Assembly (NCBI RefSeq): GCF_030518795.1
Contig: NZ_CP130427.1
Span: 434,001-498,000 of the forward strand
DNA from: Micromonospora sp. NBRC 110009
GTDB taxonomy: Bacteria; Actinomycetota; Actinomycetes; Mycobacteriales; Micromonosporaceae
DNA length: 64,000 bases
Direction of reading: 5' to 3'
Of this stretch, positions 9,473 to 18,186 are shown in pieces (positions within the stretch are counted from its first letter, which is position 1; each line of letters starts with the position of its first letter). The translations under genes were made by a program, and so were the position numbers. Below the pieces are notes generated by a model that made no database searches, was not told where the DNA came from, and saw only the letters and a list, made by a program, of their open reading frames with translations.

Positions 9473-10380
9473 GCAGCGCGACCCTGACCCGTACGCCGGA
9501 CACCGCAGCGCCGTCCACCCGCCGCCGGCCACTGCGGCCGGCCCGGGTGGTCCTGCACGTCTTCCTGGCCGCCGTGGCGGTCGGGTGGCTCTTCCCGATC
9601 CTCTGGGCGGTGCTCACCTCGCTGCGCTCGTACGAGTACACGGCCACCCACGGCTACGTCTCGTTCGGCGGCTGGACGCTCGACAACTACGTCACCGCGT
9701 GGCGTACCGCCGAGTTCGGCAAGCACTTCCTCAACTCCGTCTACATCACCGTCCCGGCGGTGCTGCTGACGCTCTTCCTCGCCTCCTGCGTGGCGTTCGT
9801 GATCGCCCGGTTCAGCTGGAAGCTCAACGTCGCCCTGCTCGGCCTCTTCACCGCGGCGAACCTGCTGCCGCAGCAGGCCCTGCTGATCCCGCTGTTCCGG
9901 ATGTTCACCCAGATCCCGCTGCCCGCCTGGATGAGCGACTCGGAGCTGCTCTACGACAGCTACTGGGGGCTGATTCTGGTCAACGTCGCCTTCCAGTGCG
10001 GCTTCTGCGTCTTCGTGCTGAGCAACTACATGAAGGCCCTGCCGCACGAGCTGTACGAGGCGGCGATGGTCGACGGGGCCAGCGTCTGGCGGCAGTACTG
10101 GCAGGTCACCATGCCGCTGTGCCGGCCCGCCCTGGCCGCGCTGGCCACCCTCGAGGTGACCTGGATCTACAACGAGTTCTTCTGGGCCACCGTGCTGATG
10201 CGCAGCGGCGACAAGTTCCCGGTGACCAGCTCGCTCAACAACCTGCGGGGCGAGTTCTTCACCGACAACAACCTCGTCTCGGCCGGCTCGGTGCTGGTCG
10301 CGATCCCCACCCTGGTGATCTTCTTCCTGTTGCAGAAGCAGTTCGTCCGGGGCCTGACCCTGGGAGCGTCGAAGGGATGA
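9469..10380 (+). CDS. Sugar ABC transporter permease (MalG type)
   Basis: 303 residues, the partner permease of the preceding gene, sharing an ATGA overlap with it. Hydrophobic segments start around residue 29 (HVFLAAVAVGWLFPILWAVL); the EAA loop is YEAAMVDGASVWRQYWQVTM. The C-terminus ends in the usual FVRGLTLGASKG. Its own stop overlaps the start of the alpha-galactosidase gene, so import and hydrolysis genes are translated together. Confidence 0.93.
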   Translation: MSSATLTRTPDTAAPSTRRRPLRPARVVLHVFLAAVAVGWLFPILWAVLTSLRSYEYTATHGYVSFGGWTLDNYVTAWRTAEFGKHFLNSVYITVPAVLLTLFLASCVAFVIARFSWKLNVALLGLFTAANLLPQQALLIPLFRMFTQIPLPAWMSDSELLYDSYWGLILVNVAFQCGFCVFVLSNYMKALPHELYEAAMVDGASVWRQYWQVTMPLCRPALAALATLEVTWIYNEFFWATVLMRSGDKFPVTSSLNNLRGEFFTDNNLVSAGSVLVAIPTLVIFFLLQKQFVRGLTLGASKG

Positions 10381-12563
10381 TCGTCCACCTGCGCCGCGCG
10401 CGGACCAGCCTGGTGCTCGACGCGCGCGGCTCCGGGCTGCCCCGGGTCGTGCACTGGGGCACCGACCTCGGCCCGCTGGCCGCCGACGAGCTGGCCGCCC
10501 TGGTCGACGCCACCCTCCCGCCCGTGGTGCCGAGCAGCTTCGACGCGCCGACCGTGCTGTCGCTGCTGCCCGAGGCGAGCGCCGGCTGGAGCGGCCGCCC
10601 CGGCCTGGCCGGACACCGGGACGGCCGGGACTGGTCGACCGCGTTCCGCCTCGACACCCTCGACGTCGACGACCCGCGTGGCGACGGCGGAGACGCGGTG
10701 CGCGTATCCGCGGCGGAGCGGGACCACGGCGGGGCCGCGCGGGTGACCGTGCGGGCCACGGACTCGGCCGCGGGGTTGTCGCTCACCGTCGAGCTCACCC
10801 TCGATCCGGGCGGGCTGCTGATGCTGCGGCACCGGCTGCGCAACGACGGCGACCGGCCCTACGAGGTGCGCGAGCTGACCCCGGTGCTGCCGGTCCCGGC
10901 GGTCGCCACCGAACTGCTCGACCTGACCGGGCGATGGTGCCGGGAACGCGCGCCGCAGCGGCACCCGTGGCCGATGGGCGCCTGGGTCCGCGAGGGCCGG
11001 CACGGCCGGACCGGGCACGACGCCACCCTGCTGCTGGTGGCCGGCACCGCGGGCTTCGGCTTCGGGCACGGCGAGGTGTGGGCGGTGCACACCGCGTGGA
11101 GCGGCGACCACGTCACGGTGGCCGAGCGCCGACCCACCGGCGAGTCCACGCTCGGCGGCGGCGAACTGCTCACCCCCGGCGAGATCGTGCTCGCCCCCGG
11201 CGCGGAGTACGCCACTCCCCTGCTCTACGCGGCGCACTCCACCGAGGGGCTGGACGGGCTCAGCGACGCCCTGCACACCCACCTGCGGGCCCGACCGCAA
11301 CACCCGCGCACCCCCCGACCGGTGACCCTGAACGTCTGGGAGGCGGTCTACTTCGACCACGACCTCGACCGGCTCAAGGGCCTCGCCGACCGGGCCGCCG
11401 AGGTGGGCGTGGAACGCTTCGTCCTCGACGACGGCTGGTTCCGGGGCCGCCGGCACGACCGGGCCGGCCTCGGCGACTGGTGGGTCGACGACGACGTCTG
11501 GCCCGCCGGGCTGCAACCGCTCATCGACCACGTCCGCAAGCACGGGATGCAGTTCGGGCTCTGGGTCGAACCGGAGATGGTCAACCCCGACTCGGACCTG
11601 TTCCGGGCCCACCCGGACTGGGTGCTCCAGGCCCCCGGCCGGCTGCCCCCGGAGTGGCGCCACCAACAGGTGCTCGACCTGGCCCACCCGGACGCGTACG
11701 CCCACCTGCTGGCCCGGCTGGACGCGGTGCTCACCGAGCACGACGGGATCGCGTACCTGAAGTGGGACCACAACCGGGACCTCGCCGAGGCCGGGCACGG
11801 CGGCCGCCCCGGGGTGCACGCGCAGACGGTGGCGGTCTACCGGCTCCTCGACGAGCTGCGCGCCCGGCACCCCGGAGTGGAGATCGAGAGCTGCTCGTCC
11901 GGCGGCGCGCGGGTCGACCTGGAGATCCTGCGCCGCACCGACCGGGTCTGGGCCAGCGACTGCAACGACGCCCTGGAACGGCTGGCCATCCAGCGCTGGA
12001 CCGGGCTGCTGCTCCCGCCCGAGCTGATCGGCACCCACATCGGACCGGAGCGCTCGCACACCACCCACCGGGTGCACGACCTGGGCTTCCGGGCGACCAC
12101 CGCGCTCTTCGGCCACCACGGCATCGAGTGGGACATCAGCGGGATCACCGCGACGGAGCGGGCCGAACTCGCCGCCTGGGTGGCGCTGCACAAGCGGCTC
12201 CGCCCGCTGCTGCACGGCGGCCGGGTGGTCCGGGTCGACCACCCGGACCCGGCCGTGCAGGCGCACGGCGTGGTCGCCCACGACCGGTCCCACGCGGTGT
12301 ACGCGGTCTCCCGGCTGACCACCTCGGCGGCGCAGGTGCCGGGGATGGTGCGCCTGCCCGGCCTGGACCCGTCCCGGCGTTACCTGGTCCGGCTTCCGGC
12401 CGGGGTGCCGGAACCGGCGCTGTTGCAACTGCGCCCCCCGGCGTGGCTCGCCGCGGACGACGGGGTGACGCTGCGCGGGTCGGTGCTGGTTTCCGTGGGG
12501 CTTCAGCTGCCGGCGCTGCACCCGGAGCAGGCGCTGCTGCTGGAGGTCAGCGCGGTCCAGTGA
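10377..12563 (+). CDS. Alpha-galactosidase, GH36 family
   Basis: 728 residues, full length for GH36. An N-terminal beta-sandwich precedes the TIM barrel (from about residue 315, LNVWEAVYFDHDL). The nucleophile is D464 in YLKWDHNRD and the acid/base D528 in WASDCND; the GLWVEPEMVNPDSDL block is also diagnostic. No signal peptide, so it works on imported alpha-galactosides such as melibiose or raffinose. The ATG at 10377 overlaps the stop of the upstream permease (ATGA). Together with the GH42 enzyme it lets the locus process both alpha- and beta-linked galactosides. Confidence 0.93.
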   Translation: MIVHLRRARTSLVLDARGSGLPRVVHWGTDLGPLAADELAALVDATLPPVVPSSFDAPTVLSLLPEASAGWSGRPGLAGHRDGRDWSTAFRLDTLDVDDPRGDGGDAVRVSAAERDHGGAARVTVRATDSAAGLSLTVELTLDPGGLLMLRHRLRNDGDRPYEVRELTPVLPVPAVATELLDLTGRWCRERAPQRHPWPMGAWVREGRHGRTGHDATLLLVAGTAGFGFGHGEVWAVHTAWSGDHVTVAERRPTGESTLGGGELLTPGEIVLAPGAEYATPLLYAAHSTEGLDGLSDALHTHLRARPQHPRTPRPVTLNVWEAVYFDHDLDRLKGLADRAAEVGVERFVLDDGWFRGRRHDRAGLGDWWVDDDVWPAGLQPLIDHVRKHGMQFGLWVEPEMVNPDSDLFRAHPDWVLQAPGRLPPEWRHQQVLDLAHPDAYAHLLARLDAVLTEHDGIAYLKWDHNRDLAEAGHGGRPGVHAQTVAVYRLLDELRARHPGVEIESCSSGGARVDLEILRRTDRVWASDCNDALERLAIQRWTGLLLPPELIGTHIGPERSHTTHRVHDLGFRATTALFGHHGIEWDISGITATERAELAAWVALHKRLRPLLHGGRVVRVDHPDPAVQAHGVVAHDRSHAVYAVSRLTTSAAQVPGMVRLPGLDPSRRYLVRLPAGVPEPALLQLRPPAWLAADDGVTLRGSVLVSVGLQLPALHPEQALLLEVSAVQ

Positions 12564-12567
12564 GGAT

Positions 12568-12610
12568 CGGGTGCGCTTGTTGTCGCTGGGGGCGACAACA
12601 AACGCACCCG
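12568..12610. terminator. Hairpin terminator after the galactoside operon
   Basis: Nineteen-base arms (12568-12586 and 12592-12610, one mismatch) around a five-base loop, starting four bases after the alpha-galactosidase stop and before the convergent gene ending at 12630. The stem contains TTGTTGTCGC and is less G/C-pure than its surroundings. No T-tract. Confidence 0.7.
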
Positions 12611-12629
12611 AAGCCCGGGCGGTGATCCG

Positions 12630-13577
12630 TCAGGCGGGCAGCCGGTCGGTCCACTCTGCGGTGAGGGTGAACATGCCGTCCCCCTCCCGCGAAACCCGGG
12701 CGCCGTCCGGCGTGACGTAGAAGTTCGTCCTCCGGATCCGCGCGGTGGCCGGGTCGACGACCAACCGAGCCGGCGGCTCCGCCCCCAGCCGGATCAGCAG
12801 GCCCTGCCCACCCTCGGTCGCCCCGGTGCTCCGCACCTCCGGGTAGGCGGCGATGGCCTGGAAGGCGGCGGCCCGGACGTTGGGCGGGGCGGGCAGCTGG
12901 GCGACCAGGGAGAGCAGGCCGTCGAAGACCATCTGCTCCCGCAGGGCGGCGTTCGGCCTCCCGGCACTCGTGCGCACGTCACTGTTCCGCACCGACCGGG
13001 CGATCCACTGCTTCAGCGCGGCCGGCTCGGTCGGCAGTCGCTGAAGCTCGTCGAAGGTCACGTCCGGGCCGCCCAGCCGGAACGACGTCGGCAGGGGAAG
13101 CTCCAGCACCGCGCCGCCGGTCTTGGCCCCGCGTACCCAGGTGCGGCCGTCGCGCCCGGTCCAGCTCTCCGAGGGCGGGCCGACGGACTCGGTCCGCAGG
13201 TACCAGTAGGTGCCGGACGCGGCGGGCATCTTCTCCGCGGTGGTGGCGGCGGCGAGCAGGATCCGCTGTCCGGACGTGCCGACTTCGGTCGGGGCCCGGT
13301 CGCCGCCCGTGCTGCCGGGCCCGGCGGCGCCGATCAACACCACGGCCGCGGTCGCCGCGGCGACCGCGGTCAGCGCCGAGGCCAGGATCAGCCGCCGCCG
13401 CGGTACGCGGCGCGGGGCCGGCCCGGCCGGGGACCGGGCGGTGTGGATCTGGGTCATCACGAACTCCTGGATCAACCGGTGGCGGTCGCTGGACAGGTCC
13501 CGCTCCGCCGGCGGCGGCAACAGCCGAGCCAGGTCGGCCCGTGCGTCCGGAGTGGACTGGTTCGGGTTGGCGTTCAT
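12630..13577 (-). CDS. CU044_5270-family protein, partner of an ECF sigma factor
   Basis: 315 residues. A short cytoplasmic N-terminus with LIQEFVMTQIH is followed by one membrane segment at about residues 59-82 (LILASALTAVAAATAAVVLIG) and an outer domain of about 230 residues (TYWYLRTESVG, FDELQRLPTEPAAL). This matches the actinobacterial CU044_5270 family, encoded next to SigE-type ECF sigma factors and thought to sense or bind at the cell surface. Its ATG overlaps the stop of the sigma gene (ATGA), and AGGAG lies upstream. A role as anti-sigma or surface sensor is an inference. Confidence 0.82.
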   Translation of the reverse strand: MNANPNQSTPDARADLARLLPPPAERDLSSDRHRLIQEFVMTQIHTARSPAGPAPRRVPRRRLILASALTAVAAATAAVVLIGAAGPGSTGGDRAPTEVGTSGQRILLAAATTAEKMPAASGTYWYLRTESVGPPSESWTGRDGRTWVRGAKTGGAVLELPLPTSFRLGGPDVTFDELQRLPTEPAALKQWIARSVRNSDVRTSAGRPNAALREQMVFDGLLSLVAQLPAPPNVRAAAFQAIAAYPEVRSTGATEGGQGLLIRLGAEPPARLVVDPATARIRRTNFYVTPDGARVSREGDGMFTLTAEWTDRLPA

Positions 13578-14215
13578 CGGGTGTGCTCCTGAGCGAACCG
13601 GACCGCGATCGTGCGGTCGACTGGTACCTGTCCACGGCCGCCGGCCGGTTCCCGGCTTTCCCCGACCGGCATGAGCTTTCCGGCGGTGAAGAGCTTGTAC
13701 AGCTTGGTCCGCGCCCGGGACAGCCGGGACCGCACCGTCCCGACCGGTACGCCGAGCGCGACCGCCGCCTCGGCGTAGTCGAGGCCGGACCACACGCACA
13801 GGGCGAGCACCTCGCGTTCCGGCTGGCGCAGCGCGGCGAGGGCGGTACGCACCAGGGCGAGCCGTTCGCGGTCGCGGATGCGGGTGGCGACCTCCTCGGC
13901 GAAGTCGGGCACCACCTCCGCCCTGGGCAGCCGGGCCAGTGCCCCGGCGTGCCGTCGGGCGGCGCGGCGCACGTTGCGGGCGACGTTGGTGGCGATCCCG
14001 AGCAGCCAGGGACGCAACGACCCGGCCTCCGCGTCGGCGTCGACCCGCTCCCGCAACCGCCACGCCTCGAGGAAGGTCAGCGACACCACGTCCTCCGCCA
14101 CCGACCAGTCCCCGGTCAGCCGGAAGCCGTGGTTGTAGACCGAACGGGCATGTTCGTCGAACAACTCCCGGAACGTGTCGGGATCCCCGGCCCGTAGCCG
14201 GCCACGCACACTCAT
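13574..14215 (-). CDS. ECF RNA polymerase sigma factor (SigE-like group)
   Basis: 213 residues. Region 2 includes FRELFDEHARSVYNHGFRLTGDWSVAEDVVSLTFLEAWR across about residues 15-55, and region 4 has LRQPEREVLALCVWSGLDYAEAAVALGVPVGTVRSRLSRAR from about 130, both typical of sigma-70 family ECF factors. The ATG at 14215 is chosen for alignment with the family; a GTG two codons upstream is possible. It overlaps the downstream CU044_5270-type gene by four bases, so the two are coupled. Target promoters cannot be told from the sequence. Confidence 0.9.
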   Translation of the reverse strand: MSVRGRLRAGDPDTFRELFDEHARSVYNHGFRLTGDWSVAEDVVSLTFLEAWRLRERVDADAEAGSLRPWLLGIATNVARNVRRAARRHAGALARLPRAEVVPDFAEEVATRIRDRERLALVRTALAALRQPEREVLALCVWSGLDYAEAAVALGVPVGTVRSRLSRARTKLYKLFTAGKLMPVGESREPAGGRGQVPVDRTIAVRFAQEHTR

Positions 14216-14366
14216 CTCCACACGTGGTACCTGTCCGCTCGACCCCGGCGGTTCCCGGGCAAAAAGTCTTGGAAATTCTCCGCCATGGGTGTCGAGAAGC
14301 GGGGTGGCAGCTTCTACCGGAGGGTGGAAGCATCGAGAATCGGTGCTCGGACGTGAGGAGCGAACC

Positions 14367-14768
14367 GTGAAGTACATGCTGCTGATGCAGTTCAGCGCCG
14401 CCGGCACCGACTTCCCGTCGATCGACACCTGGACACCCGAGGAGATCCAGGCCCACATCGGTTTCATGCGGGAGGTCAACGCGAAGCTCACCGCCGACGG
14501 CGAGTGGGTCCAGGCCGAGGGTCTGGGCGGGCCGCAGCAGGCGCGGATCGTCCGGGCCGGCGAGAACGGCGCCCCGGTGGTCACCGAGGGGCCGTTCGCG
14601 GAGACCAAGGAGTTCCTCGCCGGCTGGTGGATCGTGGACTGCGAGACGCCGGAGCGGGCGGTGGAGATCGCTGCGCACATCTCCACCGCGCCCGGCCCGG
14701 GCGGGCGACCGCTGAACATGCCGATCGAGGTGCACCCGGTCATGTCGGCCCCGTCGCAGGAGATGTGA
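14367..14768 (+). CDS. YciI/DGPF-domain protein
   Basis: 133 residues, YCII-related (DGPF) family. Family features are MKYMLLMQFSA at the start, EWVQAEGLGGPQQARIV and the motif VVTEGPFAETKEFLAGWWIVD. The GTG at 14367 has GAGGAG six bases upstream. DGPF proteins are the standard genomic partners of ECF42 sigma factors, and the next gene is one, in the same frame and directly after this stop. Their biochemical role is not settled. Confidence 0.9.
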   Translation: MKYMLLMQFSAAGTDFPSIDTWTPEEIQAHIGFMREVNAKLTADGEWVQAEGLGGPQQARIVRAGENGAPVVTEGPFAETKEFLAGWWIVDCETPERAVEIAAHISTAPGPGGRPLNMPIEVHPVMSAPSQEM

Positions 14769-14771
14769 CCG

Positions 14772-16040
14772 CTGGGCGTCCCGGACCACGCCGTCGAGGA
14801 CCTGCTGCGCGAGTTGGCGCCGCAGGTCCTCGGCGTGCTCGCCCGCCGGTTCGGTGACTTCGCCACCGCCGAGGACGCGGTGCAGGAGGCGCTGCTGGAC
14901 GCGGCCACCCAGTGGCCGGTCGACGGGCTGCCGGACAACCCGCGCGGCTGGCTCGTGCAGGTCGCGTACCGCCGGATGATCGAGCTGGTCCGGGCGGAGG
15001 CGGCCCGCCGCGACCGGGAGCACCGGGCGGCCCGGCGGGAGGGCGACGACCGACGGGCCGCACCGGCCGCCGACGAGGCGTCGGCCGCGGGCCGGGACGA
15101 CACGCTGGTCCTGCTCTTCCTCTGCTGCCACCCGACGCTCTCCACCGCGTCGGCGATCGCGCTCACGCTGCGCGCGGTGGGCGGCCTCAGCACCGCCGAG
15201 ATCGCCCATGCCTTCCTCGTCCCCGAGGCGACCATGGCGCAGCGGATCAGCCGGGCCAAGCAACGCATCCGCGCCTCCGGGCTGCCGTTCCGGATGCCCG
15301 ACGAGGCAGACCGGCAGGGCCGGCTCGCCACGGTGCTGCACGTGCTCTACCTGATCTTCACCGAGGGGCACACCGCGAGCCTCGGTGCCGACCTGCGCCG
15401 GGTGGACCTGTCCGAGGAGGCGATCCGGCTGACCCGGGCGATGCACGCGCTGCTGCCGGACGACAGCGAGGTGGCCGGGCTCCTCGCGCTGATGCTGCTC
15501 ACCGAGGCCCGCGCCGCCGCCCGGACCGGCCCGTCCGGCGAGCTGATCTCCCTGGCCGACCAGGACCGCGGCCGGTGGGACGGCGCCGCGATCGCCGAGG
15601 GGACCGCGCTGATCACCCGGGCGATGGCCCGCGGACCGGTCGGGCCCTACCAGCTCCAGGCCGCCATCGCCGCGCTGCACGACGAGGCGCCGACCGCGGC
15701 GCGGACCGACTGGCCGCAGATCCTCGCCCTCTACCAGGTGCTGGAGCGAATGGCGGCGAACCCGGTGGTCGCCCTGAACCGGGCGGTGGCGACCGCCATG
15801 GTGCACGGCCCGTCCGCCGGGCTGGACGCGCTCGCCGCGCTGGCCGCCGACCCGCGGCTGACCGACCACCACCGGCTCGACGCGGCCCGCGCCCACCTGT
15901 ACGAGATGGCCGGCGACCGGGAGTCGGCGGTGGCCCACTACCGGGCCGCCGCCGGGCGCACCACCAGCCTGCCCGAGCAGCGGTACCTGCAGATGCGGGC
16001 GGCCCGGCTGGCCACCACCGACCGGCCGACCGCCGGATGA
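14772..16040 (+). CDS. ECF42-type RNA polymerase sigma factor with C-terminal helical-repeat domain
   Basis: About 422 residues. Region 2 (ARRFGDFATAEDAVQEALLDAA, DNPRGWLVQVAYRRMIELVR) and region 4 (FLVPEATMAQRISRAKQRIR) are clear, and the long C-terminus (LYLIFTEGHTAS, NPVVALNRAVA, YEMAGDRESAVAHYRAA) is the TPR-like extension of ECF42. The start is a problem: family homology begins at VEDLLRELAPQVLG, but no ATG, GTG or TTG precedes it in frame after the YciI stop. A CTG at 14772, nine bases after AGGAG, would give the full region; the first TTG is 14814. Start therefore uncertain. Confidence 0.85.
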   Translation: MGVPDHAVEDLLRELAPQVLGVLARRFGDFATAEDAVQEALLDAATQWPVDGLPDNPRGWLVQVAYRRMIELVRAEAARRDREHRAARREGDDRRAAPAADEASAAGRDDTLVLLFLCCHPTLSTASAIALTLRAVGGLSTAEIAHAFLVPEATMAQRISRAKQRIRASGLPFRMPDEADRQGRLATVLHVLYLIFTEGHTASLGADLRRVDLSEEAIRLTRAMHALLPDDSEVAGLLALMLLTEARAAARTGPSGELISLADQDRGRWDGAAIAEGTALITRAMARGPVGPYQLQAAIAALHDEAPTAARTDWPQILALYQVLERMAANPVVALNRAVATAMVHGPSAGLDALAALAADPRLTDHHRLDAARAHLYEMAGDRESAVAHYRAAAGRTTSLPEQRYLQMRAARLATTDRPTAG

Positions 16041-16210
16041 CCCACTCCACCTCGGCCCGGACACGGGGCTGACCGAGGGAGAGCCGGACCGGGAGCAGAC
16101 CGTCGCTGACCGCGCTGACCCGCTGTGCGCTGTCGCCCGGAAGCGGACACCAGGGTTGACCACCGCGCGCCCGGGTATCCGGTGACGATCCGCCCGGAAG
16201 GAGATGCGCC

Positions 16211-17173
16211 ATGGTCCACGTGGGCTACACCCTGATGTGCGAACAGGCCGGCCCGAAGCAGTTGGTCGACTACGCCGTCCGCGCCGAGGCCGCCGGCTTC
16301 GACCACCTGGTCACATCCGACCACTACAGCCCGTGGCTCGACTCCCAGGGCCACTCGCCCTACGCCTGGTCGGTGCTCGGGGCGGTCGCCCACGCCACCA
16401 GCCGGGCCGAGCTGCTGTCCTTCGTGACCTGCCCGATCGGCCGCTACCACCCGGCCGTGGTGGCCCAGAAGGCCAGCACCATCGGCGTGCTCTCCGACGG
16501 CCGCTTCACCCTCGGCCTCGGCGCCGGCGAGAACCTCAACGAGCACGTGGTCGGCGGCTGGCCGCACGTGCAGCAGCGGCACGAGATGTTCGAGGAGGCC
16601 CTCCAGATCATCCGGCCCCTGCTCAACGGGGAGACGCTGACCTTCTCCGGCAACCACTTCGACGTCCCCGACGCGTACGTCTGGGACCGCCCGGACCGCC
16701 CGGTGCCGATGGCGGTCGCCGCGTCCGGCCGGCAGTCGGCCACCCTGGCCGCCGAGTACGCCGACGCCCTCATCGCCACCGACCCGCTGCCCCACCTGGT
16801 CGACATGTACGAGGAGGCCGGTGGCGCGGGCCGCCCCCGCTACGGCCAGGTGGCCATCTGCTACGGCCCCGACGAGGCGGAGTGCCGCAAGATCGTGCAC
16901 GACCAGTTCCGCTGGTTCGGCCTCGGCTGGAAGGTCAACGCCGACCTGCCCGACCCGGACGCGTTCGCCGCGGCCACCCAGTTCGTCCGCGAGGACGACG
17001 TGGCCCAGGGCATCCCGTGCGGGCCGGACGTGGACCGGCACGTCGAGGCGTTCAAGAAGTTCGTCGACGCCGGCTTCACCCACGTGGCGCTCGTCCAGGT
17101 CGGCGGCGACACCCAGCCGATGTTCCTGGAGTGGGCCCAGGAGCAGCTGCTGCCCCGGCTGCGCGAGCTGTGA
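16211..17173 (+). CDS. F420-dependent LLM-class oxidoreductase
   Basis: 320 residues, luciferase-like TIM barrel of the F420-dependent subgroup. Features include AAGFDHLVTSDHYSPW near residue 28, RFTLGLGAGENLNEHVVGGWP near 98 and the ending THVALVQVGGDTQPMFLEW. This set is close to F420-dependent glucose-6-phosphate-dehydrogenase-related enzymes of unknown substrate. GAAGGAG lies upstream of the ATG. The next gene overlaps its stop (GTGA). Confidence 0.88.
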   Translation: MVHVGYTLMCEQAGPKQLVDYAVRAEAAGFDHLVTSDHYSPWLDSQGHSPYAWSVLGAVAHATSRAELLSFVTCPIGRYHPAVVAQKASTIGVLSDGRFTLGLGAGENLNEHVVGGWPHVQQRHEMFEEALQIIRPLLNGETLTFSGNHFDVPDAYVWDRPDRPVPMAVAASGRQSATLAAEYADALIATDPLPHLVDMYEEAGGAGRPRYGQVAICYGPDEAECRKIVHDQFRWFGLGWKVNADLPDPDAFAAATQFVREDDVAQGIPCGPDVDRHVEAFKKFVDAGFTHVALVQVGGDTQPMFLEWAQEQLLPRLREL

Positions 17174-18036
17174 CACTGCGGCCGACGAGACGGGCCGCGC
17201 CGGGCCCCCGCCCGTCGCCACCGGGCCGCTTCGGGCTGGCGGAGCTCCGCCTGGCCCTGGCGGCGCCCCGGCCGGCCGCCGGACTGACCAGCGAGTTCCG
17301 GCTCGTCGGCGGGCTGCGCACGCACACCCGCCGCGGCGGCGACCCGAACGGCGACACCCCGGCCGTGGTGCTGGTGCACGGGCTCGCCGTCTCGCACCGC
17401 TACCTCACCCCGCTCGCCGTCGCCCTCGCCGCCACCCACCCGGTGTACGTGCCGGACCTGCCCGGCTTCGGGCTGACCGAGCACCCCGGCGTGGCGTACG
17501 ACGCGCCCCGGCACGCTGCGCATCTGGCCGCCTGGCTGCGGGCGTACCGGCTGGGGCCGGTCTGCCTGGTCGGGCACTCGTTCGGCGCGGAGGTGGCCGC
17601 CGCGCTCGCCGCCCGCCACCCCGAGCTGGTCCGGGCCCTGGTGCTGGCCGGCCCCACCAGCGACCCGGCCGCCCGCAGCCGTCGGGGCCAGGTCGGGCGA
17701 TGGCTGGTGGACGCGCTGCGGGAGGCCCGGCTCCAGGCGCCGATCCTGCTGCGGGACGTGTGGGACGCCCGCCCGCGGCGGGTCGTTGCCACCCTGTCCC
17801 TCTCGGTGCGCAACGCCATCGAGGCGGACCTGGTCCGGGTCACCGTGCCGACGCTCGTGCTCACCGGCGCCCGGGACCCGGTCGTCCCCGCCGGCTGGCG
17901 GGAGGAGGCGGCCCGGCTGGTCCCGGGCGGCCGGGCGGTGGCCGTGCCGGCCGCCGCGCACAACGTCGCCACCACCGCGCCCGGGCCGGTCGCCGACGCG
18001 ATCCGCGGCCTGGTGGCGCCCGTCCTGCAAAGGTGA
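17170..18036 (+). CDS. Alpha/beta hydrolase
   Basis: 288 residues. A basic, Pro-rich N-terminus precedes the hydrolase fold: oxyanion region VLVHGLAV (67-74), nucleophile elbow GHSFGA with Ser137, Asp236 in GARDPVV and His264 in AAAHN, giving a complete triad. GTG at 17170 overlaps the previous stop. It resembles small carbon-carbon-bond or ester hydrolases of the MhpC/BioH type; the substrate is unknown. The pairing with an F420-type oxidoreductase suggests a joint step. Confidence 0.88.
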   Translation: MTLRPTRRAAPGPRPSPPGRFGLAELRLALAAPRPAAGLTSEFRLVGGLRTHTRRGGDPNGDTPAVVLVHGLAVSHRYLTPLAVALAATHPVYVPDLPGFGLTEHPGVAYDAPRHAAHLAAWLRAYRLGPVCLVGHSFGAEVAAALAARHPELVRALVLAGPTSDPAARSRRGQVGRWLVDALREARLQAPILLRDVWDARPRRVVATLSLSVRNAIEADLVRVTVPTLVLTGARDPVVPAGWREEAARLVPGGRAVAVPAAAHNVATTAPGPVADAIRGLVAPVLQR

Positions 18037-18040
18037 GTCC

Positions 18041-18160
18041 ATGCGCATCGGGAACACGGAGATCCGTCCCGCCGGTGGCGGCCGCGGCTGCCTGCTGATG
18101 ATCCTCTTCTCGATCCTCGCCTCGGTGGTGCTGACCGTGCTCCTGAACCTGCTGATCTGA
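18041..18160 (+). CDS. 39-residue single-helix membrane protein
   Basis: Sequence MRIGNTEIRP, a Gly-rich hinge (AGGGRG), then a hydrophobic helix CLLMILFSILASVVLTVLLN. AAGGTGAG lies seven bases before the ATG, and it follows the hydrolase gene by four bases, so it is likely co-transcribed. The clean ribosome site, sharp hydrophobic helix and normal codon use argue for a real small protein. Role unknown. Confidence 0.72.
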   Translation: MRIGNTEIRPAGGGRGCLLMILFSILASVVLTVLLNLLI

Positions 18161-18186
18161 GCCGGCCACCGCCCGCGGCGCCCGGT

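Noticed and set aside
6895..10380. Long plus-strand frame of 1161 codons across the sugar transporter genes
   Set aside because: Only its last 303 codons (9469-10380) are the real permease; the first part is a frame-shifted Arg-rich shadow of the binding protein and first permease.
10167..12521. Minus-strand frame of 784 codons opposite the GH36 gene
   Set aside because: His/Gly/Arg/Val-rich translation, no ribosome site, and GH36 on the other strand has complete catalytic motifs.
12630..16163. Continuous minus-strand frame of 1177 codons
   Set aside because: Only the end (12630-13577) is a gene with a ribosome site; the rest is a shadow of the sigma factor and ECF42 genes and has no family match.
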